64,000 nucleotides of DNA from Lachancea kluyveri NRRL Y-12651 (Eukaryota; Ascomycota; Saccharomycetes; Saccharomycetales; Saccharomycetaceae): NCBI GenBank assembly GCA_000149225.2, contig CM000693.1:744001-808000 (forward strand). Reading direction: 5' to 3'. Each line of letters opens with the position of its first letter. Positions within the stretch are counted from its first letter, which is position 1. Made by a program: the position numbers and the translations under genes. A model generated the notes under the pieces. It had not been told where the DNA came from and did no database searches. It saw only the letters and a program-made list of their open reading frames with translations. Positions 11,385-21,723 of the stretch are shown piece after piece.

Positions 11385-13133
11385 ATGAGCAACGATCCCT
11401 TTGCAGATCTGCTGTCTTCCTTCAAGGGAGAAAAGCAGAAGAGCAGCACAACTAGTGAAACCGTCAGTTTATTCGACAAACACGATGGTCCCTCTATATC
11501 GTCACCTGCACCTTCCAAGCCCTTGCAGACGATAAACGATGATCTTGATGCAGCTTTCGATGTCTTCAACTCTGCGACCAATACACCTGCAAAGCAGGGT
11601 TCTCCTGTAGTGGACGAAGTCAAGGATATGGAAATTGCTCGGTTGATGTCATTGGGTGTTTCTCTGGAGAGGGCCTTGCAGTATTACGAAAGAGGAATTC
11701 TTTACGATGATGTTCTTCGTCGTCGCCATGAGAAACATGAGGCAAAGCGCCAAGCAGCAGCAGCCTCTCGAGACTTTACAAAGCTTTTTGATAACGGCAG
11801 CAGCAATATTCTTGGCAGCGATGGGAGTGATGATAAACAACAGGATTTGTTTTCCATGGCCACTGGCTTGTTCAATAAAGGTAAGAGTTTCATGGAAGAA
11901 AGGCTGAAGCAACGACAACAGCACCAGCACCAGCAGGATCCTGCCTTCCGTTCCTTTGCTGACCACATTTCCTCAAGACTCGAGTCTCCCACACGGGCCA
12001 AGTACGAGAGAAGCCAATATACCGATAAGCAAGTTGGAAGTGAACGGAGACCTGAACCTGCTCCGGTTGACGAGGTTGAAGAGCCATCTGTCATTGAGGG
12101 CGATCTACTAGGGGGCTTCGATGAACTCTCGGTTTCCAGTCCTCAGCATGAGACTCTGTTGGATTTTGAGCAAGCGGTGTCGCCTCCGCAATTGCGTTCA
12201 TCTTCTGCTCGTCCTCCTATTTCGATTTCAGCTATGGAACTTTCTGGCTTCGGAGAGTTCAAGTCCAAAGGTGGTGAACTCTTTGCCCATGGCAACTACT
12301 CATCTGCTTTGTTGGAGTATGAAAAGTCGTTGAACACTTTACCATCCGGACACCCATTGAGGATTATTTCTTTATCCAACATAATTACTACACAGCTGAA
12401 GCTTGGTGAAAGTTCAAGTGCTCTACAGAACATCGAAACGGCCTTGCGATTGATTGGCGAGGACGAACTACAGCTTACCATACCCGCTTCCAACCCTCCA
12501 AAGTCTTATAGGGAATTTTGGGGTAAAATAACGATGAGGAAAGCGGAGGCTTTAGAACACGTGGAGAACTACGTTTCTGCTTTGGAGTGCTACAAAGCTT
12601 TGATCGACAAAGGCTTTGTCACTTCAAAAGTTATGGATGGCAAAAGAAGATGCCAGAAGGTTTTGTCTCCTCCAAAGCCACAGTCTGGTATCCCTCCAGT
12701 TGCGCGCAAGAAACCCAGTCCAAACGTGTTAGATACTTCTTCTTCAACGCTACCAAAGCGCTCCGATAACTTGGAAAAGATCCAAAGAATAAACAGAGAG
12801 GCTGAACAGCTGGAAAACAAAAAGTTTCTTCTCCGTGATAAAGTCGACGAACAAATAAAGTCCTGGTCGCAGGGCAAAGAAAATGATTTGAGACAGTTGT
12901 TGGCCGATTTACCAAAGGTTTTGACTTGGAGCAACGACTGGAAACCTGTTACTACGTCCGATTTAGTGATGCCTAAGAAAGTCAAAATCACATATTTAAA
13001 AGCTATTGCCAAGACTCATCCAGATAAACTCAACGATTCTCTCGATGTTGAGCACAAAATGCTAGCTGAAGATATTTTTAGCATTTTGAGTAAAGCTTGG
13101 GAAGCCTTTAAAGAAGAAAATAATATCAGCTGA
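11385..13133 (+). CDS. SWA2: Auxilin-like clathrin uncoating J-protein
   Basis: 582 residues. The N-terminus has clathrin/adaptor-type short motifs (DPFADLL), then a UBA-like segment about 84-115 (EIARLMSLGVSLERALQYYE), a TPR-like region about 280-430, and a C-terminal J domain with HPDK at 545-548. S. cerevisiae Swa2 (YDR320C) has the same order in 668 residues; this version is shorter in the disordered part. Its role is to recruit Hsp70 to clathrin-coated vesicles and strip the coat. It lies tail-to-tail with ERG7, 84 bases apart. Confidence 0.94.
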   Translation: MSNDPFADLLSSFKGEKQKSSTTSETVSLFDKHDGPSISSPAPSKPLQTINDDLDAAFDVFNSATNTPAKQGSPVVDEVKDMEIARLMSLGVSLERALQYYERGILYDDVLRRRHEKHEAKRQAAAASRDFTKLFDNGSSNILGSDGSDDKQQDLFSMATGLFNKGKSFMEERLKQRQQHQHQQDPAFRSFADHISSRLESPTRAKYERSQYTDKQVGSERRPEPAPVDEVEEPSVIEGDLLGGFDELSVSSPQHETLLDFEQAVSPPQLRSSSARPPISISAMELSGFGEFKSKGGELFAHGNYSSALLEYEKSLNTLPSGHPLRIISLSNIITTQLKLGESSSALQNIETALRLIGEDELQLTIPASNPPKSYREFWGKITMRKAEALEHVENYVSALECYKALIDKGFVTSKVMDGKRRCQKVLSPPKPQSGIPPVARKKPSPNVLDTSSSTLPKRSDNLEKIQRINREAEQLENKKFLLRDKVDEQIKSWSQGKENDLRQLLADLPKVLTWSNDWKPVTTSDLVMPKKVKITYLKAIAKTHPDKLNDSLDVEHKMLAEDIFSILSKAWEAFKEENNIS

Positions 13134-13217
13134 ACATGTTCTTTTATTCTTTTATTCTTTTTTTTTTTAGGAAAAATTTTTTTAGAATCTTTTAAACTGT
13201 CTCTTTTATACAGCATT

Positions 13218-15410
13218 CTAAATAGCGTCATTACCATAACGTTTTGCATACAGCCCTAGTGCTTTAATAGGGAATAAGAATTTGTAACTTGGGTATTCAA
13301 TCATGCAAGAATGGTTGAAGACGCCCTCAATCGATTCAAATTTCCATTCACCGGAAGGTAATTGTCTGCTTTTCAGTAATTGGATGCCACGATCGATAAC
13401 TTTTTTGTCTGGATACTCGGCTAGCAATAAACCAATTACAGACCAAGCAGTTTGAACTACCAATGATTGTTCACTGCTCACATAGTTATGTAATTCACTA
13501 GATTTTGGAGACTCGCCCCAGCCACCGTCTTCCATTTGTCTTGAGACTAGGAAATCACAGCCCTTGCGAACTACCTCTGAGTTTTCGTAATTCTCCCCGA
13601 CAGTGTACAACGCCTCTAGTGCAAACATACCAGCATAAGTAAAGCAGACACCCCAACTACCGTACCAACTACCATTCTTTGCTTGCGATCTTTTGATATA
13701 GTCGATGGCAATTTTGATTGCGTGTGCTATGTCATCCTTTCGGTAGTCGTAATGCTTGTGGAAGTACGTCAAACCTAATACAGAAGAATCTGTACATTCG
13801 ACATACGGAAATTCCACCATGATATTGCCAAAAACTTCTGCAGGGTTTAACTTTTCTATCAACGTGCTAGCCTTTATCTTTTCGTATGATGCAAATGATC
13901 CATATTCGAAAGACCCAACGTTCTGTAGGTTTAGCAAAATGTCCATGGCCTTGTATAGACGTTCATCAGAAATCTCGTTACGGTATTCAACAAACGCAGG
14001 AGAGTTTCTAACCATAATGATTGCTTTGACGGCTTCCGCAGTACAATCGGACACCGTGTAACCTTGTGTCTTTGTAGAAAATGGCCACCCACCAACACGT
14101 TTATCCCTAAAGCTACCCGGTTCACATTCAGTGTCAAATTGTGAGCGGCAAAGAAACTTATAAGCTTTCACAATTATGCCACGGAATTCAGGCAGTTCTG
14201 CTAATTCTGCTAAAAACAAATATTGCACGGCAAAGGCACAATCCCAGACCTGTACACCGTTTGTACCCATCAAAGTCATACCTTGTGGCCCATGGAATAA
14301 CACATCTTTAAATCTATCACGGAACCGGTTGAACTCATGAGAATCAACACCCTCTTCAATTAGAGTCACAACAGCACAGAATGCCATGTTTACCGGTGCA
14401 ATGCACAAGTAATCGGTATTTGTAATTTCCTTTTTGATTAACTCATAAACTTTCTTATTTGTGTAGTTCAAAAACCAATTAGGGCGCAAGTATTTCTCAT
14501 AAAATACCATACCCCAGTTCGCAACATCTAAAAGTTTTGTGTGAGGATAGTACAGATCAATACCGCAGACAGTATTTCTATGCTTGGAAAAATCAATGGT
14601 GTCGTATTCCTTGGTGTAAATCTCTGTTCTAATTTCTTTTAATAAAGGAGTTAACTCACAACAAAATTTTTTGGCAGATAGGTAGCCAACTGGCATATAA
14701 ACTGCTCTGGTGTGTACCCACCATCTTCCCGGATGAATAGGCAATGCATAAGGTAACAACCATAGCTCTGGTGGTGCGGGATTCACACCCTCCCAGCCGT
14801 ACAAGTTCAAAATTGAAAGCCAAATCTTACCCCAATGAGGAGCTCCGATAGCACCACCTAACTTGAGCAGTGTGCTCCTTGCTCTGCGACAAACGATATG
14901 ATCACTAGGTAAGCCCAAAAGACGTAAAATTACATAATTGATCGAAGTACCAAAAGCAGTAGACTTGTCTTCGGAATGTAGACCCCATCCACCGTCAACT
15001 GGGTGTGCCATGTTAACAATGTACCTAACTATTTCATGCCTCTCATGTTCAGGGATCTCAATACCTGCAGCATAACAAGTAGCGACGTAGCCAATGGTTA
15101 TGAACATCGGACCCTTATATTGACAAGGGAAAATCCCTGACTCTTCCTGCAATAGCTGCAAAAACTGAGCACCATTATAGGCAGCATCGTACGCAGTAAA
15201 CTCAGGGTCTTCACTAGTTCTTTCAGGTTTAGGCGCCGGGAAGTCAGGTAGTTGTAACAAGTACTTCACATATGAGGACTGAGGTTCTTTGGCAGCTTGT
15301 TCTGTTGATAAGTACTCCCACGTTTCACGACCCAATTCATCAGTGTGTAGTCTCCAACGTGTTGGATCGGTCTTTGGCAAGCCCAGTTGATCAGAATAAA
15401 GTTTTGTCAT
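13218..15410 (-). CDS. ERG7: Lanosterol synthase (oxidosqualene cyclase)
   Basis: About 730 residues from the ATG at 15410 (MTKLYSDQLGLPKTDP), which aligns with the start of S. cerevisiae Erg7 (731 residues, YHR072W). An in-frame ATG at 15458 would add 16 residues not known in the family; I prefer the inner start. The enzyme cyclises 2,3-oxidosqualene to lanosterol in ergosterol synthesis, on lipid droplets and ER. The catalytic motif DCTAEAVKA, whose Asp protonates the epoxide, and several QW repeats (such as DGGWG near the C-terminus) are present. It is divergent from YFT2 across a poly(dA:dT)-rich promoter. Confidence 0.95.
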   Translation of the reverse strand: MTKLYSDQLGLPKTDPTRWRLHTDELGRETWEYLSTEQAAKEPQSSYVKYLLQLPDFPAPKPERTSEDPEFTAYDAAYNGAQFLQLLQEESGIFPCQYKGPMFITIGYVATCYAAGIEIPEHERHEIVRYIVNMAHPVDGGWGLHSEDKSTAFGTSINYVILRLLGLPSDHIVCRRARSTLLKLGGAIGAPHWGKIWLSILNLYGWEGVNPAPPELWLLPYALPIHPGRWWVHTRAVYMPVGYLSAKKFCCELTPLLKEIRTEIYTKEYDTIDFSKHRNTVCGIDLYYPHTKLLDVANWGMVFYEKYLRPNWFLNYTNKKVYELIKKEITNTDYLCIAPVNMAFCAVVTLIEEGVDSHEFNRFRDRFKDVLFHGPQGMTLMGTNGVQVWDCAFAVQYLFLAELAELPEFRGIIVKAYKFLCRSQFDTECEPGSFRDKRVGGWPFSTKTQGYTVSDCTAEAVKAIIMVRNSPAFVEYRNEISDERLYKAMDILLNLQNVGSFEYGSFASYEKIKASTLIEKLNPAEVFGNIMVEFPYVECTDSSVLGLTYFHKHYDYRKDDIAHAIKIAIDYIKRSQAKNGSWYGSWGVCFTYAGMFALEALYTVGENYENSEVVRKGCDFLVSRQMEDGGWGESPKSSELHNYVSSEQSLVVQTAWSVIGLLLAEYPDKKVIDRGIQLLKSRQLPSGEWKFESIEGVFNHSCMIEYPSYKFLFPIKALGLYAKRYGNDAI

Positions 15411-15579
15411 TGCAGTTTGTGCTGTAGCTTGGAGCGTTGTTCGTACAAGAATTGGCATCTTTTTTTTTTTTTACATTACAAGCCATCCTCTAAACGGCGT
15501 ATTTGAACCAATAAGCCAAAAAAAAAAAAAAACAAAAAAAAACAAAAAAAACTAGAAGAACACATACACACGTAAGGAT
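15411..15579. promoter_or_regulatory. ERG7/YFT2 divergent promoter with opposed poly(dA:dT) tracts
   Basis: A T-run at 15460-15472 and interrupted A-runs from 15518 to 15551 flank a roughly 45-base core containing CCAAT. Such tracts exclude nucleosomes. The arrangement leaves a short open core serving both genes (inference). Confidence 0.6.
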
Positions 15580-16347
15580 ATGAACAATTATGTGGAAAAG
15601 ACTGTTCTTTCTAGAAGTTTTGTATGGTTTTATCCGTTAGTGCTACTTTTAGGGCTTCTAGTAAACTTGCTAGTAAGTGCGCAAGAATTAGACAGGCAGA
15701 AGCATGAATATTATCTCTTATCTTCAAGAAACGTTATCAACAAAGTGTTTGCCTATCAGGGCAACCAAATATTTTTGATAACCTTTATTCTACTGGCTGC
15801 TTTGCAAATTCATATTCACTCGAAAAATCAAGACTTATTGCCCAGGAACAGTTCATCTAGCCCTAGGACAGAAGCGGCAGGATTAGCGAGGCAGTATGCA
15901 ATCAAGTTTTTATTGAAACAATTGTTACTCTACGTCGTATTCTACATAATAGATCATGTGTTCATATGGACGGGCGGCGTTTGCTCTATTAGCAAAACCA
16001 GGTCTGCTGAACGCTGTAGGGTACTCGGTGGTAGCTGGGAAGGGGGATTCGATATTAGCGGACATTTTTGTTTCCTTACCAATGTAAGCTTAATACTATG
16101 GTACGAGTTGTATCACTACCAAAAGTATATCAGTGATAATGAATTAAGGGTGAATAGAAAATTTGCATGGATCAAATACTTGACCTTGTTTGTCTTGGTC
16201 GTGTGGTTGTTCGTTTTAAGTGTTACTGCGACTTATTATCATACTGTCGGTGAAAAGGTCCTTGGGCTAGTCATGGGCTATACATGTCCAACAGTCATGT
16301 ATATACTTATTCCTTCAACCACGAAACTAAACAAGCTCATGTATTGA
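15580..16347 (+). CDS. YFT2: FIT-family ER membrane protein, acyl-CoA diphosphatase type
   Basis: 255 residues with about six hydrophobic segments, starting at residues 15-35. It matches the fat-storage-inducing transmembrane (FIT2) family: the conserved ISGHFCFLTN block near residue 160 and YYHTVGEK near 220 carry the two family histidines thought to form the active site. FIT2 proteins act on acyl-CoA in the ER and support lipid droplet budding. Position next to MCM21 matches YDR319C. Its last 21 bases overlap the MCM21 3' end in convergent orientation. Confidence 0.9.
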   Translation: MNNYVEKTVLSRSFVWFYPLVLLLGLLVNLLVSAQELDRQKHEYYLLSSRNVINKVFAYQGNQIFLITFILLAALQIHIHSKNQDLLPRNSSSSPRTEAAGLARQYAIKFLLKQLLLYVVFYIIDHVFIWTGGVCSISKTRSAERCRVLGGSWEGGFDISGHFCFLTNVSLILWYELYHYQKYISDNELRVNRKFAWIKYLTLFVLVVWLFVLSVTATYYHTVGEKVLGLVMGYTCPTVMYILIPSTTKLNKLMY

Positions 16348-17531
16348 TTCTACTTCTGAGATGACTTGAGCTAGCTTTCTGGGAAATTCATCGACTGGCC
16401 CTAATAAATAGTTTTCCCATCGACGAACATGCTCACTGTTTAGTTTAATTGAAGCCCCATGTACATTATTCCAGTCCATCTGCAGTACAGTCTTAAAGGA
16501 TAGGTTTTTGAAAGAAACTTTGAATGATACAACATTCACAGCCAAGTCGCTTTCGATTTGGGATATTCTCGAATCTTCTCTGGCCAATACTTCAAAAACC
16601 TGAGCCTTCAAACTTGTTTGCAATAGCAACTGGTAAACCTTTTTAGCAAATAAATACGTGCCAGAGTAATCCGTTATTATTCCACCGTTAGTCTTTTCGA
16701 AAAGTAACTGGATGTCAATGTAATTAGGGATTGTATGTTTAAAGATATCCCATGAATCGCGTTTCGAGCTTTTTTTGAGTAAAACGTAATAAGGTTTTTC
16801 AAAAGTTGAAAGTACTTCATTGAAAACCTCTAGTCGTACTCCCATCATTTCTCTAAGGATTTCATATTCTTTTGTTTCCTTATTTACCTTTAAATCACTT
16901 GGATCTACCACGGGAAAGACTGTAATTCCTGTCATACGATAGACATTTTCTAACCGAACATAGTCTATTAAATTCTGTTTGTTATTGTGTACTTTTGATA
17001 GCTTCTCCTTTCTTTTAGATGGCGAGGTCAATATTTCTGTGTCAATCAAGTCGGCTATGTCACTATCAAACATTTTATGCTCAACCGCAGGCTGCATTCT
17101 CAAAACCCATTCGTGCTCTGGCATACTTGGTGGCAATACTTGATTTACCACTCTTTTTCTCGGAGATATGGTGGTACTTTTTTTGGGTGTCGAGAGAGCC
17201 GTGTTGTCATGTCCCCTGTTGCTTTCTTGCTGAAACAGTTTTTCAGATAATAGTTTATGAAGATGAGGAAAGGCTTCAAAGATAGGGCCATATTCATCTG
17301 TAGTTAATTCTATTACGGGCACTTTCTCCGACTCATGTCTCAAGCGCTCTAGTTGATCTTCATATTTTTGGATGTGTAGATGTAACTCGTCTTGCTGTTG
17401 GGCCAACGAAGCGACTAATGGGATCAAGAGTTAATAAGATTGAAGCTTTAAAGCATCAAAGAAAAGTTAAAGGACATACTCTCCCTGTTTAATGCGTCAA
17501 TATCTTGTTGGTGCTCCTGTAGTTTGGACAT
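16327..17531 (-). CDS. MCM21: COMA kinetochore subunit Mcm21 (spliced)
   Basis: Two exons: 17480-17531 (52 bases, MSKLQEHQQDIDALNRE) and 16327-17414, together about 379 residues. The intron at 17415-17479 (65 bases) has GTATGT at its 5' end, a near-canonical branch site TATTAAC and CATTAG at its 3' end; splicing keeps frame. S. cerevisiae MCM21 (YDR318W) also has a short 5' intron. The N-terminus is coiled coil; the family block HEWVLRMQPAVEHKMFDSDIADL is clear, followed by a RWD-type C-terminal half. It is the CENP-O equivalent, in the inner kinetochore COMA complex with Ctf19, Okp1 and Ame1. Confidence 0.92.
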
Positions 17532-17617
17532 GATTTTGTTATAGACGTTATGTATTGGTTATATAAATCAAACCAGGATCTGTTTTTCTTACGCGACGGA
17601 TGTTTTCTGCTTTTCCC

Positions 17618-19135
17618 TCAAACCATTACATCGAGCTCATCACTTTTGATCAATTGAACTCGAATGCCTCCGCTTTCTGGATCGTTTTGAATTTTCTGTA
17701 TGGTCCTTATTGCTGCTACAACAGCAACTTTGGCAACAGGTACTGAATATCCGAACATCCAAGAACAAGAACTGCGATATATCAGTCGAGCAAAAACTTC
17801 GGTCATTTTGGTTTTAAGACCTACTTGTGTAACCGACTGCAAAAAGTGACGTTTATGGTCGTAGCATGCTTTTTTGTAATAGCACACCGTACTCAATGGT
17901 TTAAGCAATCCGTTGGTGCTTTTTGGTGGATCGCCTGGAATGAATTCTGGTGTATGGGAGCCGATCAAAGGTCCTGGTCTCAAAATAACTAGTTCATCCA
18001 ATTCTGGAATTCTCGTGGCTAGGTCTTGCTCCAATTTCAACTTTGTATGGAAATACGGGCTAGTGGAACTCAATGCAAAGTTATTAAAGCTCGTTATAAC
18101 AACAACTTTTTTCTTAATTCCATGTTCGCTGCTGTTCGTTGTAAACTCTTCTGCCATTTTAAAGTTCAAGTCGTAGTCTACAAAATCTCTTGACACATGC
18201 GATTTCTTCTGTTCAAACGTAGTCGACCCAAGTGCGGAAACCAAAGTGTTAACTTTGCTTAGCGAAGGAAATATCATAGGCGTAGGAACTTGACCTTGTA
18301 CGTGCAAGGCAACATTGGTGTCAGTGTCGCCGAATGTAGAGTGTAGCAACAATGGCCATAACTTGGAATTGGGCTCTAATATTTGTATAACATTAATTTT
18401 TAAGGAGATAATTAGTGTTTGAGCTCTTGTCCTCAAATTTTGCATTGACGGGTCTTCACGTTGAAACTCAAACTTATAGTCAAATTGTTGCAATTGGCAT
18501 TGGTTGGTGATGGAATTTTCGTTAGAATTCACCAATTTACCAAACTTTAAAGTAGGAACACCGAAAGATATATTATTTTTCTTACTATGGTATTTTGTAC
18601 CTTTGTAGTCAATAGAGTATTCCCAATAATCGTTGATGTATTCAGGTGTAGATGGGATCTCTAATAGAGCTAACTTTCTGTTGAAACAAAAAAGATTTTT
18701 TGTAATTTCAATGCTTTTCTCTCCTCTCAAAATCTGACCAAATGTCCTTTTGACATTTGGTGGGTTGGATTCTGATGAAAGGTCTCCAGCCTCAAACATC
18801 ATTTGGATTTTATCCTGCACATCGTTTGTAGTACCTAAGTATAGCCAAGGCTCGGCCAAACTGTTCAATATAATACCACCTGTTAGTCCAGTGGTCCCTA
18901 ATAATAGGTAACTATCAGTTAACAAATTTGGAGTTGTTAACGATCCGCATTGCTGTTCGAATTCTATATCCGGTAATTCTGGTGGTGATTTTTCCACTAA
19001 ATGTTGATGATCATTAGCAGCCACATCACTAGCATCTGGAGCATTTTTGAAAAGCATAGATCTTTTTTCCCTTATCCTTTCCTTTAGAAGCTGTTTCTTG
19101 TAGTAAAGCTTGTCTTGGGCAGATGCGTCGGTCAT
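17618..19135 (-). CDS. HIM1: HIM1-like protein, NAD(P)-binding fold
   Basis: 505 residues from the ATG at 19135; the frame is open slightly further but only to a TTG. Assigned mainly by position: the S. cerevisiae neighbour of MCM21 on this strand is HIM1 (YDR317W, 414 residues), linked by genetics to control of mutagenesis. The sequence has a Rossmann-like LLGTTGLTGGIIL segment near residue 80 and LRPGPLIGSHTPEF near 400, as in atypical short-chain dehydrogenases such as Fmp52. The N-terminus is a charged helix. Biochemical role unknown. Longer than the S. cerevisiae protein. Confidence 0.75.
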   Translation of the reverse strand: MTDASAQDKLYYKKQLLKERIREKRSMLFKNAPDASDVAANDHQHLVEKSPPELPDIEFEQQCGSLTTPNLLTDSYLLLGTTGLTGGIILNSLAEPWLYLGTTNDVQDKIQMMFEAGDLSSESNPPNVKRTFGQILRGEKSIEITKNLFCFNRKLALLEIPSTPEYINDYWEYSIDYKGTKYHSKKNNISFGVPTLKFGKLVNSNENSITNQCQLQQFDYKFEFQREDPSMQNLRTRAQTLIISLKINVIQILEPNSKLWPLLLHSTFGDTDTNVALHVQGQVPTPMIFPSLSKVNTLVSALGSTTFEQKKSHVSRDFVDYDLNFKMAEEFTTNSSEHGIKKKVVVITSFNNFALSSTSPYFHTKLKLEQDLATRIPELDELVILRPGPLIGSHTPEFIPGDPPKSTNGLLKPLSTVCYYKKACYDHKRHFLQSVTQVGLKTKMTEVFARLIYRSSCSWMFGYSVPVAKVAVVAAIRTIQKIQNDPESGGIRVQLIKSDELDVMV

Positions 19136-19933
19136 ATTCAATATAATATTTGTGAGCAAGATGATAGTTTTTGACTGTAAATTGCTTGGAGTTTAGAAAT
19201 ATCTTAGCATATGAAAATTTTAAAGCACAAAAGTATTTTCAAATCATTACTGAAGCTTGGAAACTGTGGACGTTTTTTAATAGCACAGACTGTTAGATTT
19301 TTGTGTATTTCAGACTTTTTAGTTTTGTGACGTTATGTGATACTATTGATTACGACGGAAAAACCATATAGGCTTGTTTTATCCATTAAGGAGAGCTCCT
19401 GACCTTTTCACTTCGAGATAGAAGCTTTGGAATAATAGTGTATGCAAATAGCTGTAAATTCTCGAGGTTGTCGGTTGAAATAAGTGGCACATCACTATTT
19501 TTTCTTTCCTTTTGTTTGTTCAGAAACACACCAATCAGGTTTGCAATATTACTGTTATGGATTTGAGAAAATATACGACGTGAAATAGAGCAGTCGTCTT
19601 TCGCAATCGATCTTGTAACATTCAATTTGCTTAAAACAAAAAACAATATGTAATAATAGGATAAGCTGCCCGGTACTGATCATCCTAAAATAAGTATTTG
19701 TTATAAACAACAGTGCGTGATGGTTATAACCTATAGGATGAAATAGAAAGAAAGCTCGATGTAAATCATGAATATAGCAGAACTGTTTCTTTCAACTCAG
19801 ATGCATTCCTCAGTGTCTTATTGGAAATAATCTATAAATCTAATTGAGCAAGACGCTCCCTGTCAAATAGGAGTGATAATCCACTATCAGGACTGTCTTT
19901 TGAACTCCATATTTCGTGAAGAAATAATGCCAT
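19136..19933. other. Intergenic: HIM1 upstream region and left edge of the decayed island
   Basis: No recognisable gene. A minus-strand frame at 19386-19646 has no ATG start and no family match. An overlapping minus-strand frame starting MISTGQLILLLHIVFCF has a signal-peptide-like start but stops after about 42 codons. Neither is supported. Conserved order breaks here and resumes only at the tRNA-Phe/PCL5 locus. Confidence 0.5.
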
Positions 19934-21723
19934 TCACACACCACAGTAAGTATGCGCTCTTTCTGCCATCAGATTTATTCTTTGTAAGATCAACTCTTGG
20001 TCATCTGGATTTCTTGCAAAGGCTCCAGTAATCAACATCGGCCAGGGCAAAATGCCCCAGATTGTGTGATCTTGAGGAATCTTTCGGAAACAACTTAAAA
20101 GCTCCTTCAGATATTTCCGAACTTTTATACTGTTAATGTCAAAGTCACTATAATGGATCATCTTCGAAGCAAACAAGTAGCACGACTTTGTCATCAAAAC
20201 ACCGACTAAAGAGTTAAACTTGAAATTGAACCACTGTAACTCATCCGTCTCAGTTGAATACATTACAGGTGTGTAGTATATGCACATGTTTCTTAGCCGA
20301 ACCAATTTTCCAAGCCATAGAGGCTCCAAAGGCATCTCCATTCGTCCGATATACCAGATCTTGGCTAAAATTTCCAAAGTATCCAAGGAAGAGCCCAAGA
20401 GTGGGTTGTTCATCCATTCTACTACTGATGCGGAGTTGTAAATGGGACATTTGAGGATACATTCAACTCCTTGAAAATCACAAATGGATTCGGCAACAAA
20501 GAGATATCCTTGGCAAGCAGGACAGAAATCGAGTAGTGGTATATAAAACATTCAATAAACATACGCTCATGTGGTTGTAAAATAAGGGTGTTACTTGTAA
20601 GATGGTTGAGTACTGGGTTGTCTGTATGCAACTTTCCATTACCATATCTCTTGTTAATAATATCATAAGTTTGCGCCAGATGCCATACAGAATCATCAAC
20701 AGAACCGTAGAATGAGTTTTTGTCCCTATTGCATAAAAGTTGCAAGGCTGCGAAAAGCCAATCTTCGTCTGCGTAAGGGCTATTGTTCTTCATATACTCT
20801 TGGATCATAGTTTTGCACTTAAAATACAGCTCATCACTAAGTTGCTGAAATCTCTCCAAATCTTTCCAGGCCAAATACGTGGCCCCACAACAAAGGAAAA
20901 CCTGTCTCATGAAATAATTTCCTTCAACTTGTGGTACAAAAGTAGCATCAGCACTTAAAGTGAGTTGTGTATACTGTGTTTTCAGTTTTGCTATGAAACC
21001 ATTGAGACAGGCGTAAAACAAAAGCGTTTCTGTATCTATATCCTTCATTACCGAGTCATCTAACAGTTCTCCGTTGTTGTATCTCTGCAGTATCTCTTCG
21101 TAAACATGAGCCTCCGATGAAGTGGGATCTTCGAGTGCGTGATACTGTAATTCAGAAGCATAGGTAGAAGGGTGTAGCACCAAGGCATTGAATGGTACAT
21201 CTATAGTCTGGAACTCGCTCAATTGTAGATCCAGATCATTCGTTACATCATCTCATTTCCTTAAGTTTTGATTCGCCTCATCCGAGATGCCCAAGGAGCT
21301 TGCATCTTCAGCAAAAGCAAATTCAGTATCATCATCCTTGGGAAACTTCGCAATGTAAGCAAAGATTTGTAACTGGTTATTCAGCTTACAAAGCCCATCC
21401 GTTCGGTTATCTTTTGAGTAGACCTCAAACTGCCATTTTTGTCGACCACATTTTAAAAATTCCTTGGAATCACATGTCGTTACAATGAATTGTAACTTAG
21501 AAGGTGCACCATTACCCCGCTAAGTATCTGTATCTGGGTCTGTCGCTGGATTATCAAGCTTTTTCCGTCGGTTTTTTATCCTACCACTACTATAATCTGG
21601 CCATTCACACTGTAAAAAGTTTCGCCGGCAACCAGAACAAATGGGCTTCCACTCATCACACTTTTGCTTTCTCCTTCTATAAGTTAGACAACCGGTAAAA
21701 GTGCGCTTCTGAGTACGTTTCAT
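19934..21723 (-). pseudogene. Zn2Cys6 transcription factor, decayed
   Basis: Remains of a fungal zinc-cluster regulator of about 590 residues. The N-terminus shows a binuclear cluster pattern: GCLTYRRRKQKCD, then KPICSGCRRNFLQC. The second cysteine is Tyr (TAC where TGC or TGT is expected), so the cluster itself is damaged. One frame then runs through TAG at 21520-21522 and TGA at 21253-21255, and a frameshift near 20.46 kb carries the C-terminal part into another frame. The body resembles the Fungal_trans_2-type regulatory domain (as in Uga3-like regulators), but I cannot name an orthologue. It is a host gene inactivated by at least four lesions. A UGA4-like permease lies in the same island, so a link to nitrogen use is possible (inference). 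Confidence 0.85.
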
